NCBI GenBank assembly: GCA_020854105.1
Contig: JADZGB010000002.1
Span: forward strand, 365,432-429,431
Length of the DNA: 64,000 bases
Source: Burkholderiales bacterium
GTDB lineage: Bacteria; Pseudomonadota; Gammaproteobacteria; Burkholderiales; SHXO01
Reading direction: 5' to 3'
Each line of letters starts with the position of its first letter. The first letter of the stretch is position 1. The notes beneath the pieces are model-generated. The model saw only the letters and a list, made by a program, of their open reading frames with translations. It was not told the origin of the DNA and ran no database searches. The position numbers were made by a program, and so were the translations under genes. Shown here in pieces: positions 42,716-50,769 of the stretch.

Positions 42716-44095
42716 TTGTCACAACAGTCTGGCATGACATTGCGCTTCCTCGGCGCCACCGGCACCGTGACCGGCTCCAAGTACCTGCTCAGCGGCTACG
42801 GCCGCCGCGTGCTGATCGATTGCGGACTGTTCCAGGGCTACAAGCAGTTGCGCCTGCGCAACTGGGCACCACTGCCGGTCGAACCCGGCCAGATCGATGC
42901 GGTGATCCTGACCCACGCCCATCTGGACCACAGCGGTTATCTGCCTCTTCTCGCGCGCAACGGCTTTCGCGGTCCGGTCTACTGCACGCCTGCCACGCGC
43001 GACCTGTGCGGCATCCTGCTGCCCGACAGCGGCCATCTGCAGGAGGAGGACGCGCGCTATGCCAACAAGGGCGGCTTCTCCCGGCACAAGCCGGCGTTGC
43101 CCCTGTACACCGAGGCCGATGCGCGACGCAGCCTGGAACTGCTGCGCACCGTGCCATTCGGCGAGGCAACCGCTCTGGGTACCGGTATCGGCTTCGAATT
43201 CCACCGCGCTGGGCACATCCTCGGCTCTGCGATGGTTCGGGTGCGCGCTCCGCGGGGCGAGATCCTGTTCACCGGCGACCTGGGGCGTCCGCGCGATGCG
43301 ATCATGCGGCCGCCCGAGCGCGGACGCCTGACCGACCTGCTGGTGCTCGAATCGACCTACGGCGACCGTGTCCACAGCGGCGCCGATGCGGCCGATGCGT
43401 TCGCCGAGATCGTGCACCGGACGGTGGCGCGCGCAGGGGTGGTGCTGGTGCCCGCGTTCGCGGTGGGACGCACGCAGACACTGCTGCATCTCATCTGGCA
43501 GCTGAAGTCGAGCGGTCGCATCCCGGATCTGCCGGTCTTCCTCAACAGCCCGATGGCGGTGGACGCGACGCGCATCTTCCACGCCCACCTGGGGGAGCAC
43601 CGCCTCAGTCCGCAGGAGTGCGAGGGCACCTGCCGGGTCGCGCGTTTCGTGAACACCGTCGAGGAATCGGTCGCCCTCAACGCGCTGCGCGAGCCGGCCA
43701 TCATCGTGGCTGCCAGCGGCATGGCGACCGGCGGCAGGGTACTGCATCATCTGAAGGCGCTGGCGCCGAGTGCGCGCAACACGATCCTGTTCTCCGGCTA
43801 TCAGGCAGGGGGCACGCGCGGGGCGACGCTGCTGGGCGGCGCCCGCACGGTGCGGATCCACGGTCAGGACGTCGCGGTGAACGCCGAAGTGGCCATGCTG
43901 GACATGCTATCAGCGCATGCCGACGCGCCCGAGACGCTGGAGTGGCTGGGCAGTTTCGAGCGGGCACCGAAGAACGTGTTCCTGACGCACGGGGAGCCGG
44001 CCGCGGCGGACGCGCTGCGCCAGCGCATCGAGCGTGAACGCGGCTGGGCCTGCGAGGTCGCGGACTACCTGCAGGAAGTCGAGCTGGATCTGTGA
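42716..44095 (+). CDS. beta-CASP metallo-beta-lactamase RNase-like protein
   Basis: A 459-residue member of the CPSF73/YsfA-like branch of MBL nucleases. The metal site is THAHLDHSG; LDH-partner motifs are HRAGHILGSAMVRV and FTGDLGR. The beta-CASP insert includes LVLESTYGDR, VPAFAVGRTQTLL and ASGMATGGRVLHHL, and the last His is in SAHADA; FLTHGE closes the set. It is probably an RNA exo/endonuclease. TTG at 42716 is taken as the start because AGGAG lies eight bases before it; ATG 42734 (MTLRFLGATG) is the alternative. Confidence 0.88.
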   Translation: MSQQSGMTLRFLGATGTVTGSKYLLSGYGRRVLIDCGLFQGYKQLRLRNWAPLPVEPGQIDAVILTHAHLDHSGYLPLLARNGFRGPVYCTPATRDLCGILLPDSGHLQEEDARYANKGGFSRHKPALPLYTEADARRSLELLRTVPFGEATALGTGIGFEFHRAGHILGSAMVRVRAPRGEILFTGDLGRPRDAIMRPPERGRLTDLLVLESTYGDRVHSGADAADAFAEIVHRTVARAGVVLVPAFAVGRTQTLLHLIWQLKSSGRIPDLPVFLNSPMAVDATRIFHAHLGEHRLSPQECEGTCRVARFVNTVEESVALNALREPAIIVAASGMATGGRVLHHLKALAPSARNTILFSGYQAGGTRGATLLGGARTVRIHGQDVAVNAEVAMLDMLSAHADAPETLEWLGSFERAPKNVFLTHGEPAAADALRQRIERERGWACEVADYLQEVELDL

Positions 44096-44300
44096 TCGTA
44101 CACTCTGGCTGACGTCGAACGCGGCCCGTTCCCGGCGCGCCTGCGCCGGGCCCCAGGTCGATTCCCGGTCGTTGCCGGTGAAATCGCGTACGCCGCCATC
44201 GGCGTCGAAGAAGCGGTTCGGGATCCGGAACATGCCTATCGAACAGGGCAGGCGGGCGATGCGCGCGAACCAGGGACCTCGCTGCAGCCCGACCGCCGCC
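44096..44300 (-). other. coding-like remnant, unidentified
   Basis: No complete gene fits here, but on the minus strand a frame starting at the ATG at 44233 (MFRIPNRFFDADGGVRDFTG...) shows the strong G/C third-position bias of real genes in this window until it runs into the antisense of the metallo-hydrolase gene. It may be the 3' remnant of a deleted gene. I do not recognise the protein. Confidence 0.35.
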
Positions 44301-45167
44301 TCACTTCGCCCTGCCGAACAGCCCCATCAGCGCCTGGGCGAGCAGCTGCGGCTGCTCCTCGGGGATGAAGTGTCCGCAATCCTCGACGATCATGCCCTGG
44401 ACATCGTCCGCGATCTCGCGCAGCGAGAGTTCGGGTTCACCGGCGCGGCCGCGTGCTTCGGTCCGTGCACCGCCGACGGCGAGCACCGGCATCCGGAGAC
44501 GGAACCCGGAGTCGTGCAGGGCGCGATTGTCCGCGACGTTGCGGGGGATGCTGCGGTAGAGCGCGAACCCTGCGCGCATCGCGCCCGGCTGCGAGTACGT
44601 GCGTACGTACTCGTCGATGTCCTGTGCACCGATGGCGTCGGGCTGCCAGGAAAACTCGCGATAGAACCAGGTCAGGTAGTCCCGCTCGCGCCCCTCGATC
44701 AGCCGTTCGGGCAGGTCAGGCGTCATGTGGAACGCGTGATGCCAGCGGCGTCCGCCCTGGGACAGATCGGGGCCGATGCCCGGTACCGTGACGTCCACGA
44801 TGGCGAGCGAGCGGACCGCGTCGGGCCGCTGGCAGGCGAGCGCGAACGCGGTGGGACCGCCCCAGTCGTGGCCGACCAGATGGAAGCGCTCGATGCCCAG
44901 GTGATGCGCGAGCAGTTCACCGACATCCGCCCCCAGCGTGCGGCTGTCGTAGCCGTCCAGCGGACGGCTGGAGTCGCCCAGTCCGCGCAGATCCGGCGCG
45001 ATCACGCGGTAGCGTCGAGCGAGCAGCGGGATGACATGGCGCCACTCGCGCCAGGTCTGCGGCCAGCCGTGCAGCAGCACGACGGGATCGCCGTGCCCCG
45101 CCGTGACATAGTGCATGAGCACGCCGGTCAGGTGTGCATAGGCATGCGTGCAGTCGATGCCGGTCAC
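44301..45167 (-). CDS. epoxide hydrolase-like alpha/beta hydrolase
   Basis: A 288-residue hydrolase with the oxyanion motif LLHGWPQTWREWRHV, the nucleophile aspartate in VGHDWGG and the C-terminal histidine in VEDCGHFIPEEQP. Asp as nucleophile with HGWP is the pattern of soluble epoxide hydrolases and haloacetate dehalogenases. The GTG at 45167 is chosen because GGGAGGAAAT is well spaced on the minus strand. The substrate is unknown. The next gene to the right is divergent. Confidence 0.85.
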   Translation of the reverse strand: MTGIDCTHAYAHLTGVLMHYVTAGHGDPVVLLHGWPQTWREWRHVIPLLARRYRVIAPDLRGLGDSSRPLDGYDSRTLGADVGELLAHHLGIERFHLVGHDWGGPTAFALACQRPDAVRSLAIVDVTVPGIGPDLSQGGRRWHHAFHMTPDLPERLIEGRERDYLTWFYREFSWQPDAIGAQDIDEYVRTYSQPGAMRAGFALYRSIPRNVADNRALHDSGFRLRMPVLAVGGARTEARGRAGEPELSLREIADDVQGMIVEDCGHFIPEEQPQLLAQALMGLFGRAK

Positions 45168-45376
45168 GCGATTTCCTCCCCGGATCAAGTCGTCAGTGTA
45201 GCAGCGCGAGAGGTGCGCGCCGAACGGTCTGGCGCGGCGCAGCGGGCGCCGGCCTGGTGGCCGCGGCACCGGGATTCGTGCACGGGGGTGCACACGGAGA
45301 GTCGTGCACGCCCCGTGACAGGGCCAAGACGGGTTGTGTGTACACTCCTGCTCACCAGAAGAATAGGAGGAGGACG
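45168..45376. other. intergenic region upstream of the MFS unit
   Basis: About 210 bases between divergent genes. It holds a GTGTACAC palindrome (near 45335-45342) that could serve as a GntR- or LacI-type operator, and an AGGAGGAGG ribosome site at its right end. No promoter pair could be fixed with confidence. Confidence 0.35.
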
Positions 45377-45520
45377 ATGCGCGCGGATGGTCTGTCCGAT
45401 ATCACTGATCGCATGCCCGTCGGCGGATGCGAACAGGCCGTTCGCCTCTTATGTACATCGATGCCCATGCCCGCGCGCAGGTCGGAGCGGGGGAGCCTGA
45501 CCTGCAGGTGCTGCGCATGA
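45377..45520 (+). CDS. short upstream ORF coupled to the MFS transporter
   Basis: A 47-codon ORF (MRADGLSDITDRMPVGG ... LTCRCCA) with the best Shine-Dalgarno of the region (AGGAGGAGG, 45366-45374 area). It ends in TGA at 45518-45520, overlapping the ATG of the transporter at 45517 (ATGA). The peptide has no homologue I recognise. The arrangement suggests a leader peptide whose translation feeds ribosomes to the transporter, whose own start has only a poor ribosome site. Confidence 0.45.
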   Translation: MRADGLSDITDRMPVGGCEQAVRLLCTSMPMPARRSERGSLTCRCCA

Positions 45521-46818
45521 AGGCCGCAGCCGCACCGGTGTCCGCAGAGTTCGAGCGGCGCACCATCCTCAAGGTCTCGTGGCGCCTGCTGCCGCTGGTC
45601 ATCGTCAGCTATCTCATCGCCTACATCGATCGCACCAACATCGCCTTCGCAGCGCTCACCATGAACGAGGATGTCGGGCTGAGCAGCTTCGTCTACGGGC
45701 TGGGCGCAGGCATCTTCTTCATCGGCTATGCCTTGTTCGAAGTGCCGAGCAACATCGTGCTCGAGCGTGTCGGCGCGCGCCGCTGGATCGCGCGCATCAT
45801 GTTCAGCTGGGGCATCGTCTCGGGCATGATGGCGCTGACGACCGGGCCGGCGAGCTTCCTGGTGCTGCGCTTCCTGCTCGGTGTGGCGGAGGCCGGTTTC
45901 TTCCCAGGCATCATCTACTACCTGAGCGGCTGGTTCCCGGCGGCGTATCGGGCACGCGTCATCTCGGCGCTGTTCATCGCGGTGCCGGCATCGAACGCGA
46001 TCGCCTCGGTGATCTCCGGCGCGATCCTGGAGATGGACGGCATTCTCGGGCTGCATGGCTGGCAGTGGGTGTTCATCCTCGAGGCGATGCCGGCGGTGCT
46101 GCTCGCCTTCGTCGTACTGCGCCACATGACCGATCGCCCCGGGGAGGCTGCCTGGCTGAGCGCGGAGGAGCGTGCCTGGCTGGAGGGCACGCTGCGCGCG
46201 GAGCGGGCGCAGATCGAGCGCCACGCCGGAGCACTCACGCTGTGGCAGGCGCTCACCGACCGGCGCGTGCTGGCGCTGTCGGCCATCTACCTGTTCAGTG
46301 TCACGGCAAGCTACGGCATCAATTTCTTCCTGCCCCAGATCATCAAGCAGCTGGGGCATTCCAATTTCGTCACCGGCGCGCTCACCGCGATTCCGTATAC
46401 GGTCGGCGTGGTGGGCCTGCTGCTGTGGGGTCAGTCGTCGGATCGGCGCAACGAGCGGCGCTGGCATCTCATCGTGGCCCTGGCGCTGTCTGCCGGCGGT
46501 TTCGCCGCGCTCGCGCTGGCGGGCGCGTCGTACTGGGCACTGGTGGCGATGTCGGTGGTGGCGGTGGGTATCTACGGCTCGCGTCCATCCTTCTGGCCGA
46601 TGCCGTCGATGTTCCTCACGGGTGCGGCAGCCGCCACCGGCATCGCGCTCATCAATTCCCTCGGCAACATCGGCGGATACATCGGTCCCTTCATCGTGGG
46701 CTGGCTCAGGCAGAGCAGTGGCGGCTTCGACATCGCGCTCTACTTCCTCGCCGCCTGTGCCTCGCTTTCGGCCATCGTGACCTACCTGACCACGCGAAGC
46801 TTCGCGACCCGCAAGTAG
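45517..46818 (+). CDS. MFS transporter, anion:cation symporter (phthalate/tartrate permease) family
   Basis: A 433-residue, 12-helix transporter. The first helices read WRLLPLVIVSYLIAYIDRTNIAFAAL and FFIGYALFEVPSNIVLERVGARRWIARIM, the ACS-family signature, with VAEAGFFPGIIYYLSGWFP in helix 4. Substrates of the family are organic anions such as tartrate, phthalate and hexuronates; the one here is unknown. A later ATG reading (45451) is also possible, but 45517 is coupled to a short upstream ORF. The lipoprotein PLD gene follows after two bases. Confidence 0.9.
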   Translation: MKAAAAPVSAEFERRTILKVSWRLLPLVIVSYLIAYIDRTNIAFAALTMNEDVGLSSFVYGLGAGIFFIGYALFEVPSNIVLERVGARRWIARIMFSWGIVSGMMALTTGPASFLVLRFLLGVAEAGFFPGIIYYLSGWFPAAYRARVISALFIAVPASNAIASVISGAILEMDGILGLHGWQWVFILEAMPAVLLAFVVLRHMTDRPGEAAWLSAEERAWLEGTLRAERAQIERHAGALTLWQALTDRRVLALSAIYLFSVTASYGINFFLPQIIKQLGHSNFVTGALTAIPYTVGVVGLLLWGQSSDRRNERRWHLIVALALSAGGFAALALAGASYWALVAMSVVAVGIYGSRPSFWPMPSMFLTGAAAATGIALINSLGNIGGYIGPFIVGWLRQSSGGFDIALYFLAACASLSAIVTYLTTRSFATRK

Positions 46819-46820
46819 TC

Positions 46821-48344
46821 ATGGATCGACGTCTCGTCTGCCTGTTGCTCGCGGTGCTGACCGGATGTGCCGGCCTGCAGCCTCGTCCGCCGCTGCCGGT
46901 CGAGACCGCACGGCCGATCTCGTTCGATACCGAACTCGACCGGCGCATCGCGGCGGTCGAGGCAAGGCATCCCGGGGCATCCGGCTTCCGACTGGTGAGC
47001 GAGGGAAGCGAGGCGTTCGTGTGGCGCGCGGGCAGCGCGATGCTCGCCGAGCGCAGCCTGGACGTACAGACGTATATCTGGCATGTCGATCTGACTGGCA
47101 TTGCGCTCGCCGACAAGATTCTCGCGGCCGCCGACCGCGGAGTGCGCGTGCGCCTGCTGGTGGACGACATGAGTGCCCGCGGCAACCACTACAGCTTCGC
47201 CGCCCTCGACGCGCATCCGCACGTCGAAGTGCGTCTGTTCAATCCGTTCCAGTCGCGCGCCGGCCGGCTGCGCTTCGTGTTGGAGGCGCTCGGGGACTTC
47301 AATCGGATCAACCGGCGCATGCACAACAAGAGTTGGATCGCGGACAACCGCATCGCCCTGGTTGGCGGACGCAACCTGGGCGACGAATACTTCAATGCGA
47401 GCGAGCAGGTGAACTTCGTGGATCTCGACTTCGCGATGATCGGGCCGATCGTTCGCGAGGTGTCCGCGTCCTTCGACCACTACTGGAACTCGGAGGCTGC
47501 CTATCCCGTGCGTCTGCTCGCACCCAAGGATGTCACCTCCCAGGCGCTCGATGCGCTGAGAACCAGCATGATCCCGGGCGTCGAGGAGGCGAGACGCTCA
47601 CGCTACGCCGCGGCGCTGGCTGCGGACGAGGACGTGCGCAAGCTCGTGGCCGGCGAAGCTCCGATCGATTGGGTGTCGAAGTACCGGTTTGTCGCGGACG
47701 ATCCGCTGAAGGCGGCACGGCGCGCGAAGACGGCGTCGCACGTGCTGGAAGCACTCGGTCCGATGATCCGTGCGGCCCGGCAGCGCGTGAACGTCATCTC
47801 TCCTTACTTCGTGCCGGGCAGGCAGGGCACCGATGCGCTGGTAGAGCTTGCCGCGGTGGGCTGCGAAGTGAATCTGCTGACCAACTCGCTGGCCGCCAAT
47901 GACGTGGCCGCGGTATATGGGGGCTACTCCAGATGGCGCAGACCGCTCCTCGAGGGCGGTGTGAATCTTTGGGAGCTCAAGCCCTCGCGCGGGGTCATGG
48001 CGCAGTCGAGCCTGTTCGGTTCCTCCGGCGCGAGCCTGCACACGAAGGCGCTCGCCGTGGACGGTGAGCGCGCGTTCGTCGGCAGCTACAACCTGGATCC
48101 ACGCTCGACCTCGTTGAACACCGAACAGGGTGTCTTCGTCGAGGATGCGCATATCGCCGCCCAGCTGGACGATCTGTTCCGGCTGGAGATCGCTCCCGCA
48201 CGCGCATGGCGTGTCACGCTCGAGGCCGAGCAGCTGCGCTGGAGCGACGGCGATGCGGTGCACGTAAATGCCCCGGGCGCCACGTTTGCACGGAAGTTTC
48301 AGGCGTGGCTGGCACGCATGTTGCGAATCGACGCGCAACTGTGA
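46821..48344 (+). CDS. phospholipase D-family lipoprotein (ClsC/YmdC-like)
   Basis: A 507-residue lipoprotein (signal LLLAVLTGC, Cys14) with two phospholipase D HKD motifs: HNKSWIADNRIALVGGRN and HTKALAVDGERAFVGSYN. Two-motif proteins of this size include cardiolipin synthase C and related phosphatidyltransferases; the lipid signal suggests action at the periplasmic face. It is co-transcribed with the MFS gene. Confidence 0.88.
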   Translation: MDRRLVCLLLAVLTGCAGLQPRPPLPVETARPISFDTELDRRIAAVEARHPGASGFRLVSEGSEAFVWRAGSAMLAERSLDVQTYIWHVDLTGIALADKILAAADRGVRVRLLVDDMSARGNHYSFAALDAHPHVEVRLFNPFQSRAGRLRFVLEALGDFNRINRRMHNKSWIADNRIALVGGRNLGDEYFNASEQVNFVDLDFAMIGPIVREVSASFDHYWNSEAAYPVRLLAPKDVTSQALDALRTSMIPGVEEARRSRYAAALAADEDVRKLVAGEAPIDWVSKYRFVADDPLKAARRAKTASHVLEALGPMIRAARQRVNVISPYFVPGRQGTDALVELAAVGCEVNLLTNSLAANDVAAVYGGYSRWRRPLLEGGVNLWELKPSRGVMAQSSLFGSSGASLHTKALAVDGERAFVGSYNLDPRSTSLNTEQGVFVEDAHIAAQLDDLFRLEIAPARAWRVTLEAEQLRWSDGDAVHVNAPGATFARKFQAWLARMLRIDAQL

Positions 48345-48512
48345 ACTACGCGTACGACGGGAGCGGGTGGGCGAGTCGATGCAGGGCCCAGTCGGTACTG
48401 CGATGGGGACGGATCCGACAGGATCCGGAGCCCGGTGGACGTCGACTGGACGCTCGTGCGGTCCCGCCGGCAGAATGCCGGGTACCAGAATGAACTGCAT
48501 CGAGGACGCGCG
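48345..48512. other. intergenic region with a BamHI-type dyad
   Basis: A 168-base gap between the PLD-family gene and the PaiB-like gene. It contains an inverted repeat, CGGATCC-GACA-GGATCCG, around 48410-48430 and the GAGG ribosome site of the next gene. No gene seen. Confidence 0.3.
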
Positions 48513-49139
48513 ATGTACATGCCAGCACATTTCGTCGAGAACCGGCCCGAGGAGCTGCGTCGCCTGATCGAACACAATCCGCTCGGTGCACTCGTCAGGC
48601 ACGGGACGGCGGGTTTGGACGCTGATCACCTTCCGTTCGAACTGGAAGGCAACGCGGGAGAGGGTGGCCGGTTGCATGCGCACGTGGCGCGAGCCAATCC
48701 GATCTGTACGCAGATCCCGGATGGCGCGGAGGTGCTGGTGATCTTCCGCGCCGCCGACGCCTACGTCTCGCCCAACTGGTATCCGAGCAAGCACGAGCAC
48801 CATAAGCAGGTGCCGACGTGGAACTACGAGGTCGTGCACGTACACGGACGACTTCGCATGCGCGATGACGAGAAGTACGTGAGGGGCCTCGTGGCCCGGC
48901 TCACTCGAATCCACGAGAACAGGACCCATGCCGGGAAAGCGTGGCGCATGAGCGACGCGCCGCGCGACTACATCGATACCATGTTGATGGCGGTGGTCGG
49001 AATCGAGGTGGAGATCACTCGGGTCGTGGGCAAGGCGAAGGTGGGCCAGAACCGGGAGGCGCGCGATCGACTGGGCGCTGCCGACGCGCTGGCAGAGCGC
49101 GGTCAGCATGAACTCGCGAGCGCCATGCGCAACCGCTGA
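48513..49139 (+). CDS. PaiB-like FMN-binding protein
   Basis: A 208-residue protein of the FMN-binding split-barrel family annotated as PaiB negative regulators. It starts MYMPAHFVENRPEELRRLIEHNPLGALV and contains DHLPFEL, HAHVARANP, YVSPNWYPSKHEHHKQVPTWNYEVVHVHG and a C-terminal RVVGKAKVGQNRE, all diagnostic. The regulatory role claimed for Bacillus PaiB is not well supported in general. It may simply be a flavin- or haem-binding enzyme. GAGG precedes the ATG at 48513. Confidence 0.88.
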   Translation: MYMPAHFVENRPEELRRLIEHNPLGALVRHGTAGLDADHLPFELEGNAGEGGRLHAHVARANPICTQIPDGAEVLVIFRAADAYVSPNWYPSKHEHHKQVPTWNYEVVHVHGRLRMRDDEKYVRGLVARLTRIHENRTHAGKAWRMSDAPRDYIDTMLMAVVGIEVEITRVVGKAKVGQNREARDRLGAADALAERGQHELASAMRNR

Positions 49140-49268
49140 CTGTCGGGGCGGGGTCGGCCGCACGGGTCGTAGTCCTAGCCGTAGTCGTTTGCACCCGGCG
49201 CGCTTTAGACGTACCATCCGCTGCCCGAGATCTTCTCGGATGTTCAGCTGCAGGTTGGAGAGGACGCC

Positions 49269-49523
49269 ATGACAAGCGACGCCCTGTTCCAATTGGGGAT
49301 GGTTTCAGTCAGTCTGAGCACCTCCCAAACGGAAACCTCGACCCGAGGAGCCCCGGCAAGCCGGAGCACCTCGCCGTTGCGCGCGCCCGCGCGCCGTACG
49401 GTGCCTGTGAAGCATCTTCCGACCGACCCGCACGGTCGCTCGGAGATCGAGGTTCTGCCGCGTTCCTGCCTGAACCACGCCCGGTGCTACGCCGCGCTGC
49501 TGCGCGGCCAGCGACCTTCCTGA
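49269..49523 (+). CDS. small unidentified protein upstream of nspC
   Basis: An 84-residue ORF with a good ribosome site (TTGGAGAGGACGCC before ATG). It starts MTSDALFQLGMVSVSLSTSQ, continues with a Ser/Thr/Arg/Pro-rich stretch and ends with two cysteines (SCLNHARCYAALLRGQ). A perfect small hairpin (CCGAGA-TCT-TCTCGG) lies about 35 bases upstream. I do not recognise it. Position 110 bases before the carboxynorspermidine pair suggests a link to polyamine synthesis. It could also be a truncated larger gene, since the basic middle region looks poorly structured. Confidence 0.5.
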   Translation: MTSDALFQLGMVSVSLSTSQTETSTRGAPASRSTSPLRAPARRTVPVKHLPTDPHGRSEIEVLPRSCLNHARCYAALLRGQRPS

Positions 49524-49633
49524 AAGAGTCCTGAACAGGTCGTAATCGTTTTTCCGGTGTCGCCCATCGCGGCACGCCGGATCGAACCATTACACATCGC
49601 AGCGGCGCACGCGCCCGTCTGCGCCGGGACTCC
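49524..49633. other. short gap before nspC
   Basis: A 110-base gap with moderate AT content around GGTCGTAATCGTTTTTCC. It may hold the nspC promoter; no element could be fixed. Confidence 0.25.
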
Positions 49634-50731
49634 ATGATGCAAACGCCCTACTACCTCATCGACAAAGCCCGCCTGCTTGCCAACCTGCAGCGGGTCGAAG
49701 CGCTTCGCCGCGAGTCCGGCGCCAAGGTCGTGCTCGCGCTGAAGTGCTTCGCGACATGGGCGGTGTTCGATCTGATGCGCGAGTACATGGATGGCGTCAC
49801 GTCGTCGTCGCTTTACGAAGTCCGGCTGGGCAAGGAGAAGTTTGGCGGGGAGACGCACGCGTATAGCGTGGCCTATGCCGATCACGAGATCGACGAAGTG
49901 GCCTTTCACGCCGACAAGATCATCTTCAACAGCCTGGGGCAACTGGAACGCTATGGCGGGCGCACTGGCGGCAAGCCGCTGGGCCTGCGCCTCAATCCCG
50001 GCGTCAGTTCATCGAGCTTCGATCTGGCCGATCCGGTGCGTCCCTTCAGCCGCCTTGGCGAGAGCGAGCCGGCTCGCGTGGCCGCAGCGCTCCCGCGCAT
50101 CGACGGCTTCATGATCCACAACAACTGCGAGAACCGCAGCTTCGATCGCTTCGACGCCATGTTGACGCAGATCGAAGAGCGCTTCGGTGCACTGTTCGAG
50201 CAGGTCGACTGGGTCAGCCTGGGAGGTGGTGTCCATTTCACCGCACCGGATTATCCGCTGCCGGCCTTCTGCACGAGGCTGCGGGAATTCGCGGCGCGCC
50301 ATCACGTGCAGGTCTATCTCGAACCGGGCGAGGCCGTGGTCAGCGAAAGCGCCAGCCTGGAAGTCTCTGTGCTGGACATGCTGCACAACGGCAAGCCGCT
50401 CGCCATCGTCGATGCATCGACCGAGGCGCACATGCTCGACCTCCTGATCTACCGCGAGCGCGCGCGCATCGAGCCTGACGCCGGTCGGTACCGCTATCTC
50501 GTGTGTGGCCGCTCCTGTCTTGCAGGCGACATCTTCGGCGAGTTCGATTTTCCCGAACCGCTGCGACCCGGCAGTCGGATCTCGATCTGCAATGCCGCCG
50601 GTTACACCATGGTCAAGAAGAACTGGTTCAACGGCCTGACCATGCCTGCCATCGTCGTCCGGGAACTGGACGGCAGTGAGCGCCTGGTGCGGCAGTTCAC
50701 GTTCCAGGACTACGTCAACAGCCTTTCTTGA
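49634..50731 (+). CDS. nspC: carboxynorspermidine decarboxylase
   Basis: PLP enzyme that decarboxylates carboxynorspermidine or carboxyspermidine to the polyamine. The 365-residue product has the alanine-racemase-like barrel with the PLP lysine in VVLALKCFATWAVF, the HNNCENRSF block, SLGGGVHFTAPDYP, LEPGEAVV and the C-terminal CGRSCLAGDIFGEFDF with the catalytic cysteine. It precedes the dehydrogenase that makes its substrate. In bacteria using this pathway it replaces SpeD/SpeE. Confidence 0.95.
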   Translation: MMQTPYYLIDKARLLANLQRVEALRRESGAKVVLALKCFATWAVFDLMREYMDGVTSSSLYEVRLGKEKFGGETHAYSVAYADHEIDEVAFHADKIIFNSLGQLERYGGRTGGKPLGLRLNPGVSSSSFDLADPVRPFSRLGESEPARVAAALPRIDGFMIHNNCENRSFDRFDAMLTQIEERFGALFEQVDWVSLGGGVHFTAPDYPLPAFCTRLREFAARHHVQVYLEPGEAVVSESASLEVSVLDMLHNGKPLAIVDASTEAHMLDLLIYRERARIEPDAGRYRYLVCGRSCLAGDIFGEFDFPEPLRPGSRISICNAAGYTMVKKNWFNGLTMPAIVVRELDGSERLVRQFTFQDYVNSLS

Positions 50732-50769
50732 GTGTTCGAGAGAGGCTAGATAGAGGAAGCGAGATCGGA

